From: JAEUUM01 sp038326165
GTDB lineage: Bacteria > Bacteroidota > Bacteroidia > Chitinophagales > Saprospiraceae
DNA length: 64,000 nucleotides
NCBI GenBank assembly: GCA_038326165.1
Contig: JBBQJT010000007.1
Location: forward strand, 25,215-89,214
Reading direction: 5' to 3'
In this document: piece after piece, positions 46,807-56,038 of the stretch
How the letters are laid out: every line of letters begins with the position of its first letter
How positions within the stretch are numbered: the first letter of the stretch is position 1
Position numbers and translations under genes: made by a program
The notes under the pieces: model-generated
The model's input: only the letters and a program-made list of their open reading frames with translations
Databases searched by the model: none
What the model was told of the DNA's origin: nothing

Positions 46807-46847
46807 CACAAAGATAATAAAATATTTAGTACTATGCAATACATAGT
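46807..46847 (-). promoter_or_regulatory. Promoter and putative PadR operator
   Basis: On the minus strand TATCTTTG forms a perfect -7 element 4 nt before the padR ATG. A TTG lies exactly 20 nt upstream as the -33 element. The palindrome ACTATG-TATTG-CATAGT (46831-46847) is centred on that TTG, so a bound PadR dimer would block the -33 region. The 4 nt distance to ATG predicts a leaderless mRNA. Confidence 0.6.
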
Positions 46848-47142
46848 TCATAATTATACATAATAATAGGCTAAACTTAGATCAATGCATAGAACACATC
46901 GACAAATGAGACGTTTTAAGCCAAAAAAAACTTTTTGAAAAAACTTAAATAAACAATCTTTTGAAACTTTTTATTGGGGTTGAAGACTTCTAGCCTCTTA
47001 TTAGACTCCTTAAAGCCTAGAGTTTAACTTTTGAATATTAGCGCAGAACATTCCATATTTAAGAGTCAAATTTGACTTCCACTGATGGCGCTCGTGATGG
47101 TCGGATATTACAAATATTAAGTAATATGTTTAAACCAACCAA
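46848..47142. other. Intergenic region with AT-rich inverted repeats
   Basis: The interval holds a perfect 14 bp palindrome AGTCAAATTTGACT at 47064-47077 and a 7 bp inverted repeat ATATTAC/GTAATAT at 47105-47127. The latter is just past the stop of the lipoprotein gene at 47143 and may end its transcript. No gene was recognised. Confidence 0.4.
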
Positions 47143-48114
47143 TTACCAAGAAAGACAAGACGACGGATCTAATTGTTCAGAGTGCTTTATTTGGTCGTCG
47201 TCCAGAAATTCTCGAAGGCATTCTTTACCACTAAGTACAATACGAACGTTAAATTTGGTCCAATTTTCTTCGGAGATCAGAAAACCATTTAACGATTTGA
47301 ATGAAATTCCAACTTTCTTATCAATTTGGAATGCAACTGGCAAAGATTCTATATCTGGCAAATTCTCAGCCAACAAGATTTCAAGATCAGAAACTTGCAC
47401 TTCATATTTTTGTTTTTGTTTTTTTACCGTGTCCAATTTAAAGGTTTGGATTTTTTCCAAAACCAATTGGTTTTTGACAAACTTAAAAAACAATAGTTTG
47501 CTGGTAACATTTTTGTATTGTCGCAATTCAACCACCAATACCGTATCGTTTTCAAATCGATAATATCCTCTTTGGTAAGGGTTACTTTTTTCTACCTTTC
47601 CTAAATCCATATTGAACTTCTCAGCCTTAATTTCAGGTGTGTATTTATTATAGCGCACTCTGTTATTACTGACAAAAACTACCCGCTCGTGGTCAATGAA
47701 ATTAAAGAAAGAATATTGTCCAACTTTAGGAGACTCTTTATCCTTGATAAAACTATCCACTGGTTCTTCCCCCTCATTGGAGTATAATTTGAATTCCATC
47801 TGTTGTACTGTTTTCTGTTTCCCCTTATTGTCAGTATCGGAAGGCTTATTTCGTAGTCTTTTCCCTGCAAAATACAAATCCAAATCTTCCTTTGTACAAG
47901 GAAATGGCAACTGATATTTTCGACCTTCAATGTTTTTATCAATCCATTTGGTCCCAGACCCATATATTTTACCTTTTAAGCTACTACCCTTAACTGAAGA
48001 TTTGAACCCATCCTGCTTCAGTTTATTGAACAATATAAAATCAGAAGTACGAGCTACATCTCGATTACAAGAAGCCAATACCATTATAATTAGAGCGAAT
48101 GTTAGACTTTTCAT
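47143..48114 (-). CDS. Lipoprotein of unknown function
   Basis: This 323-residue protein has a lipoprotein signal (KSLTFALIIMVLASC, with Cys 16) and no domain that I recognise. The mature part is polar and basic with alternating strands (LLFFKFVKNQLVLEKIQTFK) and ends with a Ser/Asp/Glu-rich tail. It is 2 nt downstream of the outer-membrane-like gene at 48117-49106, so they form a pair, perhaps a surface complex. No homologue can be named by eye. Confidence 0.6.
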   Translation of the reverse strand: MKSLTFALIIMVLASCNRDVARTSDFILFNKLKQDGFKSSVKGSSLKGKIYGSGTKWIDKNIEGRKYQLPFPCTKEDLDLYFAGKRLRNKPSDTDNKGKQKTVQQMEFKLYSNEGEEPVDSFIKDKESPKVGQYSFFNFIDHERVVFVSNNRVRYNKYTPEIKAEKFNMDLGKVEKSNPYQRGYYRFENDTVLVVELRQYKNVTSKLLFFKFVKNQLVLEKIQTFKLDTVKKQKQKYEVQVSDLEILLAENLPDIESLPVAFQIDKKVGISFKSLNGFLISEENWTKFNVRIVLSGKECLREFLDDDQIKHSEQLDPSSCLSW

Positions 48115-48116
48115 AA

Positions 48117-49106
48117 TTACAGTTTTATAGGATAAAAACCATTGACTCCAATAGAATAGGATTCCTTCAACAAGGAATAATGCTTGGACATGGAACCTTT
48201 ATTGTGAATCAGGTTCTGAACATCCAACCACGGAATATTATTGAACGAAGCGGTTACAGAATAATCTCGTTTCAAATCATTCATAACCAGATACATCCGG
48301 CCTGAATTCAGGAAATATTGTCTCGGATCTCGATGCAATACAAAAGACTGCCTCAACAGATTGCCCAGTTCAAACATACCATAACTGTAACCAGTAAATC
48401 GATCAAATCCTACCGCAAATGAAAATCGATCACCAGTTGAACCCGTCGGAATGATATCATTGCCATATTGCAGAAAACCTCCACCGGTCCACCATCGGTC
48501 CCTTCCATCACCGGTAAATATAAAATTGAATGGAGTTCCGTCATTATAATAACCGACACTCAACTTCTCAATTGTTGCCTTCGCAAACCCAATTTGTTGG
48601 TTTCTACCATTGAAATTTGTAATAAAATTAGAACCTAAAGTAAGGCTCGAACTGTAATTGTGAATAATAGCAGACCTATGAAAATAATTAAACGTTCGAT
48701 TTTCAATTTGGATTGAATGGCTCTTCTTTCCTCCTATTGTCATTGATACTGCATTGACTAAGTCTATTTGCGAACTGGCTGACTGCCTCAACACATCTTT
48801 ATCAATCTTACCGCTTCGATCTGCTTTGGAATATTCCAATGTGCTGGTGCCCATACCTCTTTGATAAAGTGTAATTCCAGGCTGAAATGCGATATCCACA
48901 TAAAAATCAGTACTCACTCTAATTTCACGATGAAAAGCAAAATTGAGTCCCGCGGAAAACGAGGTGGGGAATCGAGAATTAGGCACACCAAATTCAATGC
49001 GCGCAAAACCGATCAAACCGATAGCCTGGCGGAATTCTTGTGCCATTGAAAAATTAGAAAAAAGCAAACAGACCAAAAAACAAATCTTAAAAATGGAAGA
49101 TTTCAT
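48117..49106 (-). CDS. Secreted or outer-membrane beta-barrel-like protein
   Basis: This protein starts at ATG 49106 with a signal peptide (KSSIFKICFLVCLLFSNFSM, then AQ); the longer ATG at 49160 would add 18 residues upstream. The 329-residue sequence has many short amphipathic strands (FARIEFGVPNSRFPTSFSAG, TDFYVDIAFQPGITLYQ, YSVTASFNNIPWLDVQ) and could be an outer-membrane barrel or a barrel-like periplasmic protein. It forms a two-gene unit with the lipoprotein downstream. I cannot assign a family. Confidence 0.55.
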   Translation of the reverse strand: MKSSIFKICFLVCLLFSNFSMAQEFRQAIGLIGFARIEFGVPNSRFPTSFSAGLNFAFHREIRVSTDFYVDIAFQPGITLYQRGMGTSTLEYSKADRSGKIDKDVLRQSASSQIDLVNAVSMTIGGKKSHSIQIENRTFNYFHRSAIIHNYSSSLTLGSNFITNFNGRNQQIGFAKATIEKLSVGYYNDGTPFNFIFTGDGRDRWWTGGGFLQYGNDIIPTGSTGDRFSFAVGFDRFTGYSYGMFELGNLLRQSFVLHRDPRQYFLNSGRMYLVMNDLKRDYSVTASFNNIPWLDVQNLIHNKGSMSKHYSLLKESYSIGVNGFYPIKL

Positions 49107-49323
49107 GCTTGCAATAATTTTTGGAGTTTCTACTTCTAAATCTGGTTGCAAAATAATCATAAAAACAAATTAATGCTTCATTTGGACCATTAATTAATCA
49201 TCAACAAAACCAACAATGTGTTACCCTAATGATCAGGTAAACAAGTAAAACAGGCACATCCCTATAAGATACTCGAAAACAATATCAGAAAATTAAACCC
49301 AAAAGGAAATCACCCTATAATTT

Positions 49324-50028
49324 TTACGGAGCCAAAAGACAATAAACCGCTGGCAATTTATGCATATCTGGTAGATCAGACTTTTTCCATTCAGCTATCT
49401 TACTTGATTTAACCCATTGATCGGGCCCAGTTAAGTCAACAGCTATGCACAATCGCGTACTTGCTTGCAATGTTTTTAGGCAAGATTCAGCCATTCTATT
49501 GTTGCGGTAAGGTGTTTCTATCCAAATCATTGTGCGCTGAAAATGCTTTGAATCGGATTCTATCTTCTTCAATTCTGCCATCCTTTCACCTTCATCAACT
49601 GGCAAGTAACCATGAAAACAAAAGTTCTGCCCATTCATTCCTGAGGCCATTAATGCCAAAAATATTGCCGATGGACCAGGAATAGCTATAACTTCATAAT
49701 TCATATCATGAGCCTTACGCACTACATTTGCTCCTGGATCTGCAATGCCTGGGCAGCCTGCCTCTGACAAAACACCAATGTCTTTGCCCTGATCAAACCA
49801 TTCGAGCATTTCGGGCAACATACCATGACCCTTATGTTTGTCCATTTCCATCACCTCAAGCTCACTTTGAGGCAAGGGATGCTTCAAAGATTTTATATAA
49901 GCCCGTGAAGTCTTGCTGCGTTCTACTATGAAGTGTTTCAACTGATAGATCTCAGGCAAAAAAGCTTCGGCTATTGGTATTCCTCCACTTTCAGTGAGCG
50001 GCGCTGGGATCAGGTACAATTTAGGCAT
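49324..50028 (-). CDS. RsmI-like tetrapyrrole-methylase-fold rRNA methyltransferase
   Basis: This 234-residue protein is a member of the tetrapyrrole methylase fold, closest to RsmI, which 2'-O-methylates C1402 of 16S rRNA. It contains LSEAGCPGIADPGANVVRKA (SAM-binding GCPGIxDPG), VIAIPGPSAIFLALMASGMN, and FCFHGYLPVDEGERM. The RsmI C-terminal domain is absent, as in many Bacteroidota homologues, so the target could differ. The start is ATG 50028; a TATCTTTG -7 element lies 15 nt upstream at 50044-50051. It is divergent from the ABC transporter. Confidence 0.8.
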   Translation of the reverse strand: MPKLYLIPAPLTESGGIPIAEAFLPEIYQLKHFIVERSKTSRAYIKSLKHPLPQSELEVMEMDKHKGHGMLPEMLEWFDQGKDIGVLSEAGCPGIADPGANVVRKAHDMNYEVIAIPGPSAIFLALMASGMNGQNFCFHGYLPVDEGERMAELKKIESDSKHFQRTMIWIETPYRNNRMAESCLKTLQASTRLCIAVDLTGPDQWVKSSKIAEWKKSDLPDMHKLPAVYCLLAP

Positions 50029-50133
50029 AATGACAATTTGATTCAAAGATAGTTCAGAATATCAAAGGGGATAGAATTGAGTTTCATGAATCAAAAATTT
50101 TAAAATTTGTACCTTTATGTTACCAATAGATTT

Positions 50134-51888
50134 ATGCCAAAATTTCAAAAAGACCTTTACGTACTCAAAAGGGTATTGTCGCTAGCAAAGCCACACAAAT
50201 TGCTCTTCGTTTCAGCAGCAATACTGGTTGTGATTATTGCCCCTTTGGCAACATTGAAGCCTAAGTTGATTCAAGTGATGACTGATGACTATGTATTCAA
50301 AGGAGATCAGGAGGGCATGAAAAAAATCCTTTATGTACTCATTGCTGTTTTATTTTTGGAAGCTTTCTTAAGCTACAGTTTTGCTTTTGTTACTGGTTTA
50401 TTGGGTGCAAATGTTGTGCGCGACCTGCGGGTCAAGGTATTCAGCGGTATTATGCGCATGCGCTTAAAATTTTTCGACACAACACCGGTTGGGACCTCAA
50501 CTACCAGAACCATCAGCGACATTGAGACCATCAATGCCATTTTTGCAGAAGGAATCATTACCATAATTGCTGACATCCTGACTTTAGTTACCGTTTTGGG
50601 TATGATGTTTTATACCAGCTGGAAATTGACTTTGGTTTGTATGACCACATTGCCAGTTTTGATTGTAGCTTCCATTATATTTAAAGAAAAAGTCAAAGTC
50701 TCTTTTCAACGTGTGCGCGCTGAAGTGACATTGATGAATGGGTTTTTGCAGGAACGGATCACTGGCATGAAAATATCCCAGATATTTAATGCGGAGGAGC
50801 AAGATAAAGCACTTTTTAAAGTCATCAACCGTAGATATACCAAAGCCAACCTGGATTCAATTCTGTATTATGCTGTCTTCTTTCCAGTAGTAGAAATCAT
50901 TTCAGCTGCCTCATTGGGACTCATGGTATGGTATGGTGCTAGAGGAGTTATAGATGGCCATATTTCCCTGGGAGTTATGATTGCATTTCCAATATATATC
51001 AACATGCTCTTTAGGCCCATTCGGATGCTAGCAGATAAATTCAACACATTGCAAATGGGAATTGTGGCAGCAGAACGTGTTTTTAGCTTATTGGATTCAG
51101 AAGAAAACGCCGAAGTGAACGGACATTTCAAAGCCGATAAAATATCAGGTGATGTGATATTCAAAGACGTGAAATTTGCCTACAACGATCAGGATTATGT
51201 ACTAAAAGGCGTTAATTTTCATGCCAAACAAAACGAAACCTTAGCAATTGTTGGTAGCACAGGTTCTGGCAAAACCACCATCATAAGTCTGCTCAATAGA
51301 TTTTATGACATTCAAAAAGGTTCAATTACCATTAATGGAGTTGATATTAAGGAGTGGGACATCCCAACTTTGAGATCAAAAATTGCAGTTGTTTTGCAAG
51401 ACGTATTTTTATTCTCAGGCACTGTCATTGATAACATCACCATGCGAGATCCAAACATTTCTAGGCAACAAGCCATTGATGCAGCAATACTTGTCGGAGC
51501 AGATGCCTTCATAAAAAAACTGCCAAAAACTTATGACTTTGAAGTGATGGAGCGAGGAGGAACACTATCTGTTGGCCAACGTCAATTGATCTCCTTTGCA
51601 AGGGCATTGGTGTTCAATCCTGATATCCTTATTTTGGATGAAGCCACATCCAGCATTGACACCGATTCTGAGACCATTATCCAAAACGCGATTGAAAAAC
51701 TTATAGACAACAGAACATCAATCGTAATTGCACATAGGTTATCTACTGTGCGAAAGGCCAATTCCATATTGGTTATGGATCAGGGAATTGTATCAGAATT
51801 TGGCGACCACAATACACTGATTGCCAATGAGCACGGCATTTACCGCAAACTTTATGATATGCAATTCAACACAGTTGAGTCTGTTTGA
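50134..51888 (+). CDS. ABC exporter (fused permease-ATPase)
   Basis: This 584-residue half-transporter has six transmembrane helices in the first 320 residues and an ATPase domain after that: Walker A IVGSTGSGKTTIISL, LSVGQRQ signature, Walker B DILILDEATSSID, and the His switch IVIAHRLSTV. It is of the MsbA/multidrug exporter type and probably works as a homodimer in the inner membrane. The ATG at 50134 is preferred to TTG at 50107 and gives the usual MPKFQKD start. A TACCTTTA sequence upstream may be its promoter. Substrate unknown. Confidence 0.88.
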   Translation: MPKFQKDLYVLKRVLSLAKPHKLLFVSAAILVVIIAPLATLKPKLIQVMTDDYVFKGDQEGMKKILYVLIAVLFLEAFLSYSFAFVTGLLGANVVRDLRVKVFSGIMRMRLKFFDTTPVGTSTTRTISDIETINAIFAEGIITIIADILTLVTVLGMMFYTSWKLTLVCMTTLPVLIVASIIFKEKVKVSFQRVRAEVTLMNGFLQERITGMKISQIFNAEEQDKALFKVINRRYTKANLDSILYYAVFFPVVEIISAASLGLMVWYGARGVIDGHISLGVMIAFPIYINMLFRPIRMLADKFNTLQMGIVAAERVFSLLDSEENAEVNGHFKADKISGDVIFKDVKFAYNDQDYVLKGVNFHAKQNETLAIVGSTGSGKTTIISLLNRFYDIQKGSITINGVDIKEWDIPTLRSKIAVVLQDVFLFSGTVIDNITMRDPNISRQQAIDAAILVGADAFIKKLPKTYDFEVMERGGTLSVGQRQLISFARALVFNPDILILDEATSSIDTDSETIIQNAIEKLIDNRTSIVIAHRLSTVRKANSILVMDQGIVSEFGDHNTLIANEHGIYRKLYDMQFNTVESV

Positions 51889-51977
51889 TTGGCTCTCCTT
51901 TATTTTTATTTTCAAATTCAGCCCTACAATATAGTTCTTTTCGTAAAACCTACGTAATTTTATGCACAAGCACATTC

Positions 51978-52748
51978 ATGGTATTAGCAAAGAAGTCATA
52001 CGGTCAACATTTTCTTAAGAATCAGGGCACGGCCACAGAAATTGCTCGCTTGTTTCATCAGTACAATACAACGAAGCTTGCACTGGAAGTTGGCCCTGGA
52101 ATGGGGGCATTGACATCCGAGTTATTGGCCCATTATCCAAATCTAAAGGCAGTTGAAGCAGACCATGATATGGTTCAATATTTGGCAGAAAATATCCCCG
52201 AAGTTCAAGTATATCCTGCTGATTTTATGAAATTTGATGTTAAGTCTGCATATCCCACTGAAGAGTTTGGATTGGTTGGCAACTTTCCTTACAATATTTC
52301 ATCACAGATCATCTTCAAGATGCTGGACAATATGGAACAAATTCCCATCATGGTAGGTATGTTTCAACGTGAAATGGCAGATCGGGTCATTGCACCTCCT
52401 GGTAGTAAAACCTATGGTGTCATCAGTGCATTGTCGCAAGGGTACTACAAGGCTAAAATCATCATGAAATTAAAGCCTGGCTCATTCGTACCTCCTCCCA
52501 AAGTGGATAGCGCAGTCATACTGATGGAAAGAATACCATCCAAAATTCCAAATGAAGATAAAGCACTTTATTTTAAAGTAGTCAAACAATCATTCGGGCA
52601 AAGACGTAAAATGTTGAGAAATACACTCAAGGATTTACTCCCTGCAAATGTGCTGGAGAATGATTATTTCAAGAAACGTCCAGAGGAATTAGGCGTCGAG
52701 GAATTTTTACAAATAGTGGATACCATTAAAGAAAATCAACAAACTTAA
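51978..52748 (+). CDS. rsmA: 16S rRNA dimethyladenosine transferase RsmA/KsgA
   Basis: RsmA dimethylates two adjacent adenines in helix 45 of 16S rRNA during small-subunit assembly. The 256-residue protein shows SYGQHFLKNQGTATEIARLF, the SAM motif LEVGPGMGALTSELL, the catalytic NFPYNISSQIIFKML, and VPPPKVDSAVILMERI with the C-terminal helical domain. ATG 51978 is the start because an earlier reading frame overlaps the transporter end and adds no conserved sequence. The next gene follows after 2 nt. Confidence 0.92.
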   Translation: MVLAKKSYGQHFLKNQGTATEIARLFHQYNTTKLALEVGPGMGALTSELLAHYPNLKAVEADHDMVQYLAENIPEVQVYPADFMKFDVKSAYPTEEFGLVGNFPYNISSQIIFKMLDNMEQIPIMVGMFQREMADRVIAPPGSKTYGVISALSQGYYKAKIIMKLKPGSFVPPPKVDSAVILMERIPSKIPNEDKALYFKVVKQSFGQRRKMLRNTLKDLLPANVLENDYFKKRPEELGVEEFLQIVDTIKENQQT

Positions 52749-52750
52749 AT

Positions 52751-53197
52751 ATGAATCTTACTGAAAGAATCAATCAAGATCTGAAAGCAGCTATGATAGC
52801 CAAAGATACTGTTGGCTTAAGAGGCATTCGTGCCATAAAATCAGCAATCATGATCTTCAATACGAGTGGAACTGGGGAGGAACTGAACTCAGAATCAGAA
52901 ATTAAAATCATCCAGAAATTAATAAAACAAAGAAAGGATTCTTTGGAGATCTTCGTGCAACAAAATAGACCTGAATTGGCATCTATAGAAGAAGAAGAAA
53001 TAGTAGTCATTGAAAAATACTTGCCAGTGCAGCTAAGCAGTGAAGAACTCGAAAGTTTTGTAACAGACCTGATTAAGGAATTAGGTGCTGCAGGAATGAA
53101 AGACATGGGCAAAGTAATGGGTGCAGCCAATGGCCGACTTGCTGGAAAGGCAGATGGTAAATCTATTTCTGAAATGGTTAAAAAGCTCTTGGCTTAG
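52751..53197 (+). CDS. yqeY: GatB/YqeY domain protein
   Basis: This 148-residue protein is a YqeY homologue: LTERINQDLKAAMIAKDTVG at the N-terminus, IKIIQKLIKQRKDSLEIF, IEKYLPVQLSSEELESFVTD, and the closing GKVMGAANGRLAGKADGKSI, which resembles the tRNA-binding tail of GatB. The function is not firmly known, but it is thought to be linked to tRNA or amidotransferase biology. It is co-transcribed with rsmA. Confidence 0.9.
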   Translation: MNLTERINQDLKAAMIAKDTVGLRGIRAIKSAIMIFNTSGTGEELNSESEIKIIQKLIKQRKDSLEIFVQQNRPELASIEEEEIVVIEKYLPVQLSSEELESFVTDLIKELGAAGMKDMGKVMGAANGRLAGKADGKSISEMVKKLLA

Positions 53198-53237
53198 TTT
53201 TTTTGAATTTATTTTATTTAAATATGTGAAATATTAA

Positions 53238-53245
53238 TATATTCG
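53238..53245 (+). promoter_or_regulatory. -7 element of the secreted-protein operon
   Basis: TATATTCG ends 3 nt before the ATG at 53249. As with gyrB and the GlmU-like gene, this predicts a leaderless mRNA for the first gene of the operon that runs to 60960. Confidence 0.45.
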
Positions 53246-53248
53246 TGT

Positions 53249-54175
53249 ATGATCAGCAGTGCAAAAAATACTAAAATACCTCTTTTCGCATTGGCCTTAA
53301 CGCTACTATTAGGGGCATGCGGCAAGGAAACTGTGACCATTAACGGCAATAATCCGCCAGATTACAGCAAAGTTCCTACAATTAAAATCCAGAATTATGT
53401 CAATAGAATCTTTATTGATTTGATTGGCAGAGAGCCGCTAGACATCGAAATGGACCTCGAAGTAGAAGCATTAAAACTTGCTGAACTTTCACTAGATTCC
53501 AGACGCAAACTCATCAGCAAACTTCAAACCGATACTTCCTACGTATTTGGTGATGGGTCTTATAAAAAAGCCTACTACCAATACTTATACAATCTCTCAA
53601 AAATCAGATGTATCGAAGGTTCATCTGATGGGGAAATCAACCAAGCATTGGGACCTATTTTATTTGGAATGACCATTGATTCAATCAATATGGATTGGGA
53701 AGCATTTAACAAGAAAAAAATAGAAGCTGATAAGTACCGCAGCATTTTAAATTCAAAGACCGAGATTGAAAATGGCATCATTTCATATGATCAAATATTT
53801 ACGCGATTGATCAACAACGGTATTTATGACAATATCAACATGAATTCATTCAATTACGTAAATGCCACATTTGACAATTTGCTCTGGAGATATCCTTCAA
53901 AGTCTGAATTTATGGCAGGTTATAATGTAATCGAATTCAACAAGCCTCAAGTAATTTTTGGAGCTGCTTGTAGTGATAAACAAAGCTATTGCGATGCGAT
54001 CACCAACACCCCAGAATTTTTTGAAGGCATGATCATTTGGATTTACAAGCTGCTCCTATCGCGTGATCCATCAAGTGCGGAGGTATCCTTCCTGCTTGCA
54101 GGCTATATATCGCAAAGAGATATCCGTATTATTCAATCTCAAATATTGGAAACAAATGAATATGCAAATTTTTAA
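53249..54175 (+). CDS. Lipoprotein with DUF1549-like motif
   Basis: This 308-residue protein has a lipobox signal (PLFALALTLLLGAC). Early in the mature part, VNRIFIDLIGREPLDIEMDL resembles the core of DUF1549 proteins, known from planctomycetes next to cytochrome and DUF1501 proteins. The end (IYKLLLSRDPSSAEVSFLL and ILETNEYANF) looks like the same module repeated in the next gene. It is the first gene of a six-gene operon. The DUF1549 link is by motif only and should be verified. Confidence 0.55.
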   Translation: MISSAKNTKIPLFALALTLLLGACGKETVTINGNNPPDYSKVPTIKIQNYVNRIFIDLIGREPLDIEMDLEVEALKLAELSLDSRRKLISKLQTDTSYVFGDGSYKKAYYQYLYNLSKIRCIEGSSDGEINQALGPILFGMTIDSINMDWEAFNKKKIEADKYRSILNSKTEIENGIISYDQIFTRLINNGIYDNINMNSFNYVNATFDNLLWRYPSKSEFMAGYNVIEFNKPQVIFGAACSDKQSYCDAITNTPEFFEGMIIWIYKLLLSRDPSSAEVSFLLAGYISQRDIRIIQSQILETNEYANF

Positions 54176-54671
54176 CACAAAGTTCTATGCCTTTCAGTTC
54201 TGGCTGTTAGCTATCATATTGGCTTTAACAGTGAGCTCCTGCAAGAACAAGGATTATATTTACGGAATCAATGACGTGCCAATCTCTCCCAATAATGCTG
54301 AAAAGAATAAGCAAAAGACCAATGAACAATATTTGAACATCTCCTATGCCAATCTTTACCAGAAAGCGCTTTCTCCTGATAGACTCGTTGATCTGTCAAA
54401 TGTCATTACAAGCCTTGGAGATAAACAAGTAGCTTACGAAATCATCATTGCCAAAATGATGACAGATCCAGATGTCAAATTGCCAAGCAAACTAGAAGTG
54501 GACGCCGATCCCGGAAAGTTCATTGTTGAAACCTATAAACGTTTCTTTGTTCGAGAACCCACTCAGGCAGAGAAGGTCTTTTTTATCAATTTCTTGAAAT
54601 CCAATCCCAATATCACTGCTGAACATGTCTATTTTGCTTTTGCTACCAGCACTGAATATTATTTCTACTAA
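54156..54671 (+). CDS. Lipoprotein with related REP-type C-terminal module
   Basis: This protein of about 171 residues starts at ATG 54156 (or 54162) within the previous gene's end, a 20 nt overlap, and has a lipoprotein signal (FQFWLLAIILALTVSSC). Its last 50 residues (VETYKRFFVREPTQAEKVFF, then STEYYFY) resemble the end of the upstream protein, with a shared Arg-x-Pro-x-x-x-Glu core and a terminal EY motif. The two are therefore likely paralogues. No function is known. Confidence 0.55.
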   Translation: MNMQIFNTKFYAFQFWLLAIILALTVSSCKNKDYIYGINDVPISPNNAEKNKQKTNEQYLNISYANLYQKALSPDRLVDLSNVITSLGDKQVAYEIIIAKMMTDPDVKLPSKLEVDADPGKFIVETYKRFFVREPTQAEKVFFINFLKSNPNITAEHVYFAFATSTEYYFY

Positions 54672-54688
54672 AAAATATCCTGACTGAT

Positions 54689-56035
54689 ATGAGAAGAAGA
54701 AAATTCATAAGACAAGCAGCACTGGCAACAGGTGGAATAATTGCTGCTCCATATATCTTACCTACAGGAAGACTCTTTGCTACGACGAATCCACAAATGG
54801 CAGAACACGTAGTATTTGTCTTGTTTGCAGGTGGGGTCAGACAGCAAGAATCCATACTACAAAGATATTTAGCCGATAGTCAACAGATTGATATTGAAGG
54901 CAATATCATGTACAATATGTTCAAAGGCGCGCCGCCAGATTTGAAAATTGCCTATGGAACCACGCTCCCAGGTGGGCAAGCTGGTGGACAACCCATTTCC
55001 CCAATACTTTCAACCACTTTAGAAGAACAAGGTACCCTTTTCGCAGAATTGCTCTATACCAAAGGCGGAACTGGGCACTATGGAGGACTCAGTGCTGGTG
55101 TTTCAGGTCATTATGGTCTTACTCAAGGCTTACGTCAACGACCTCTTCATCCTACAATCTTCGAATATGCTCGCAGATTTGGTGGTTACAAGGCCACCGA
55201 TGTATGGATGGTCGGAAATGGAATCGGTGGTTCAGTGCCTCTCTTGAATCACTCGGAATATCCTGAATTTGGATCAAAATTTGGTGGAAACTTTATAGCC
55301 CCAATAGTCACTTTTGGCGCCAAAGAGTACATAGACGGATTCAAAGTTTATCATCCTGACGATGAATTGGACCCAATCCGCAAAATGCAGGCATTCTTGA
55401 ATCAGACATTTTTACTTCAAAGTGGCGAATTGCCTGGAATCAACAACAGCAATGAGGAAAAGGAAGACATCAAAAAATTCATCAAGAATACATTTGATCG
55501 ACTTGAAAAAAATCAAGTGGCATTTCCTCCAGTTACGGATAATGGCGATGCAGTCACCATAGGTTTTGCAACTGAGGTTATGAAATATTTCAAGCCAAAA
55601 GTGACTGTACTTAACTTAAGCGCAGTTGATGTGTGCCATGGCAATTTTACAGGCTACCTGAAGTCTTTGCACCGCGCGGATCATGGTGTTGGTCACCTAT
55701 GGAATGTTATACAGAATCAAATACCTGAAATGAGTGGCAATACTGCCATGATTGTTATGCCGGAACACGGGCGCAACTTGGACCATAACCCCATAACTGA
55801 TGAAAACGATTGGTTCAGCTATGACCACAATGGAGATGCCAATTCAAGAAGAATGTTTGCATTGATGGTGGGTCCTGGCATTCCAGCCAATCTCAGAGTG
55901 GGAAGCGAATCCAATCCTGTAGGCGATGCAACGGATATTGTGGCTACAATGGCCGAAATATTGGGTATTAAGCCTGATGTCCAAGGTGCAGGACTATTAG
56001 ATGGATATTCAAAATCATTGTTTGATAGAATTTAA
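54689..56035 (+). CDS. Tat-exported DUF1501-like protein
   Basis: This 448-residue protein begins with a twin-arginine signal (MRRRKFIRQAALATGGIIAA). The body is of the DUF1501/alkaline-phosphatase-like type: HVVFVLFAGGVRQQESIL near the start, GHYGGLSAGVSGHYGLTQGL, and in the last third AMIVMPEHGRNLDHNPITDE with the His and Asp candidates for metal binding. DUF1501 proteins in planctomycetes occur beside DUF1549 and heme proteins. Tat export implies folding, possibly with a cofactor, in the cytoplasm. It is central in the operon and is followed by a heme-c-like lipoprotein after 3 nt. Confidence 0.72.
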   Translation: MRRRKFIRQAALATGGIIAAPYILPTGRLFATTNPQMAEHVVFVLFAGGVRQQESILQRYLADSQQIDIEGNIMYNMFKGAPPDLKIAYGTTLPGGQAGGQPISPILSTTLEEQGTLFAELLYTKGGTGHYGGLSAGVSGHYGLTQGLRQRPLHPTIFEYARRFGGYKATDVWMVGNGIGGSVPLLNHSEYPEFGSKFGGNFIAPIVTFGAKEYIDGFKVYHPDDELDPIRKMQAFLNQTFLLQSGELPGINNSNEEKEDIKKFIKNTFDRLEKNQVAFPPVTDNGDAVTIGFATEVMKYFKPKVTVLNLSAVDVCHGNFTGYLKSLHRADHGVGHLWNVIQNQIPEMSGNTAMIVMPEHGRNLDHNPITDENDWFSYDHNGDANSRRMFALMVGPGIPANLRVGSESNPVGDATDIVATMAEILGIKPDVQGAGLLDGYSKSLFDRI

Positions 56036-56038
56036 GAC

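Noticed and set aside
47072..47563. 163-codon plus-strand frame
   Set aside because: It overlaps the 3' half of the minus-strand lipoprotein gene, whose frame is intact with a signal peptide; the plus frame is Ser/Thr/Phe-rich shadow.
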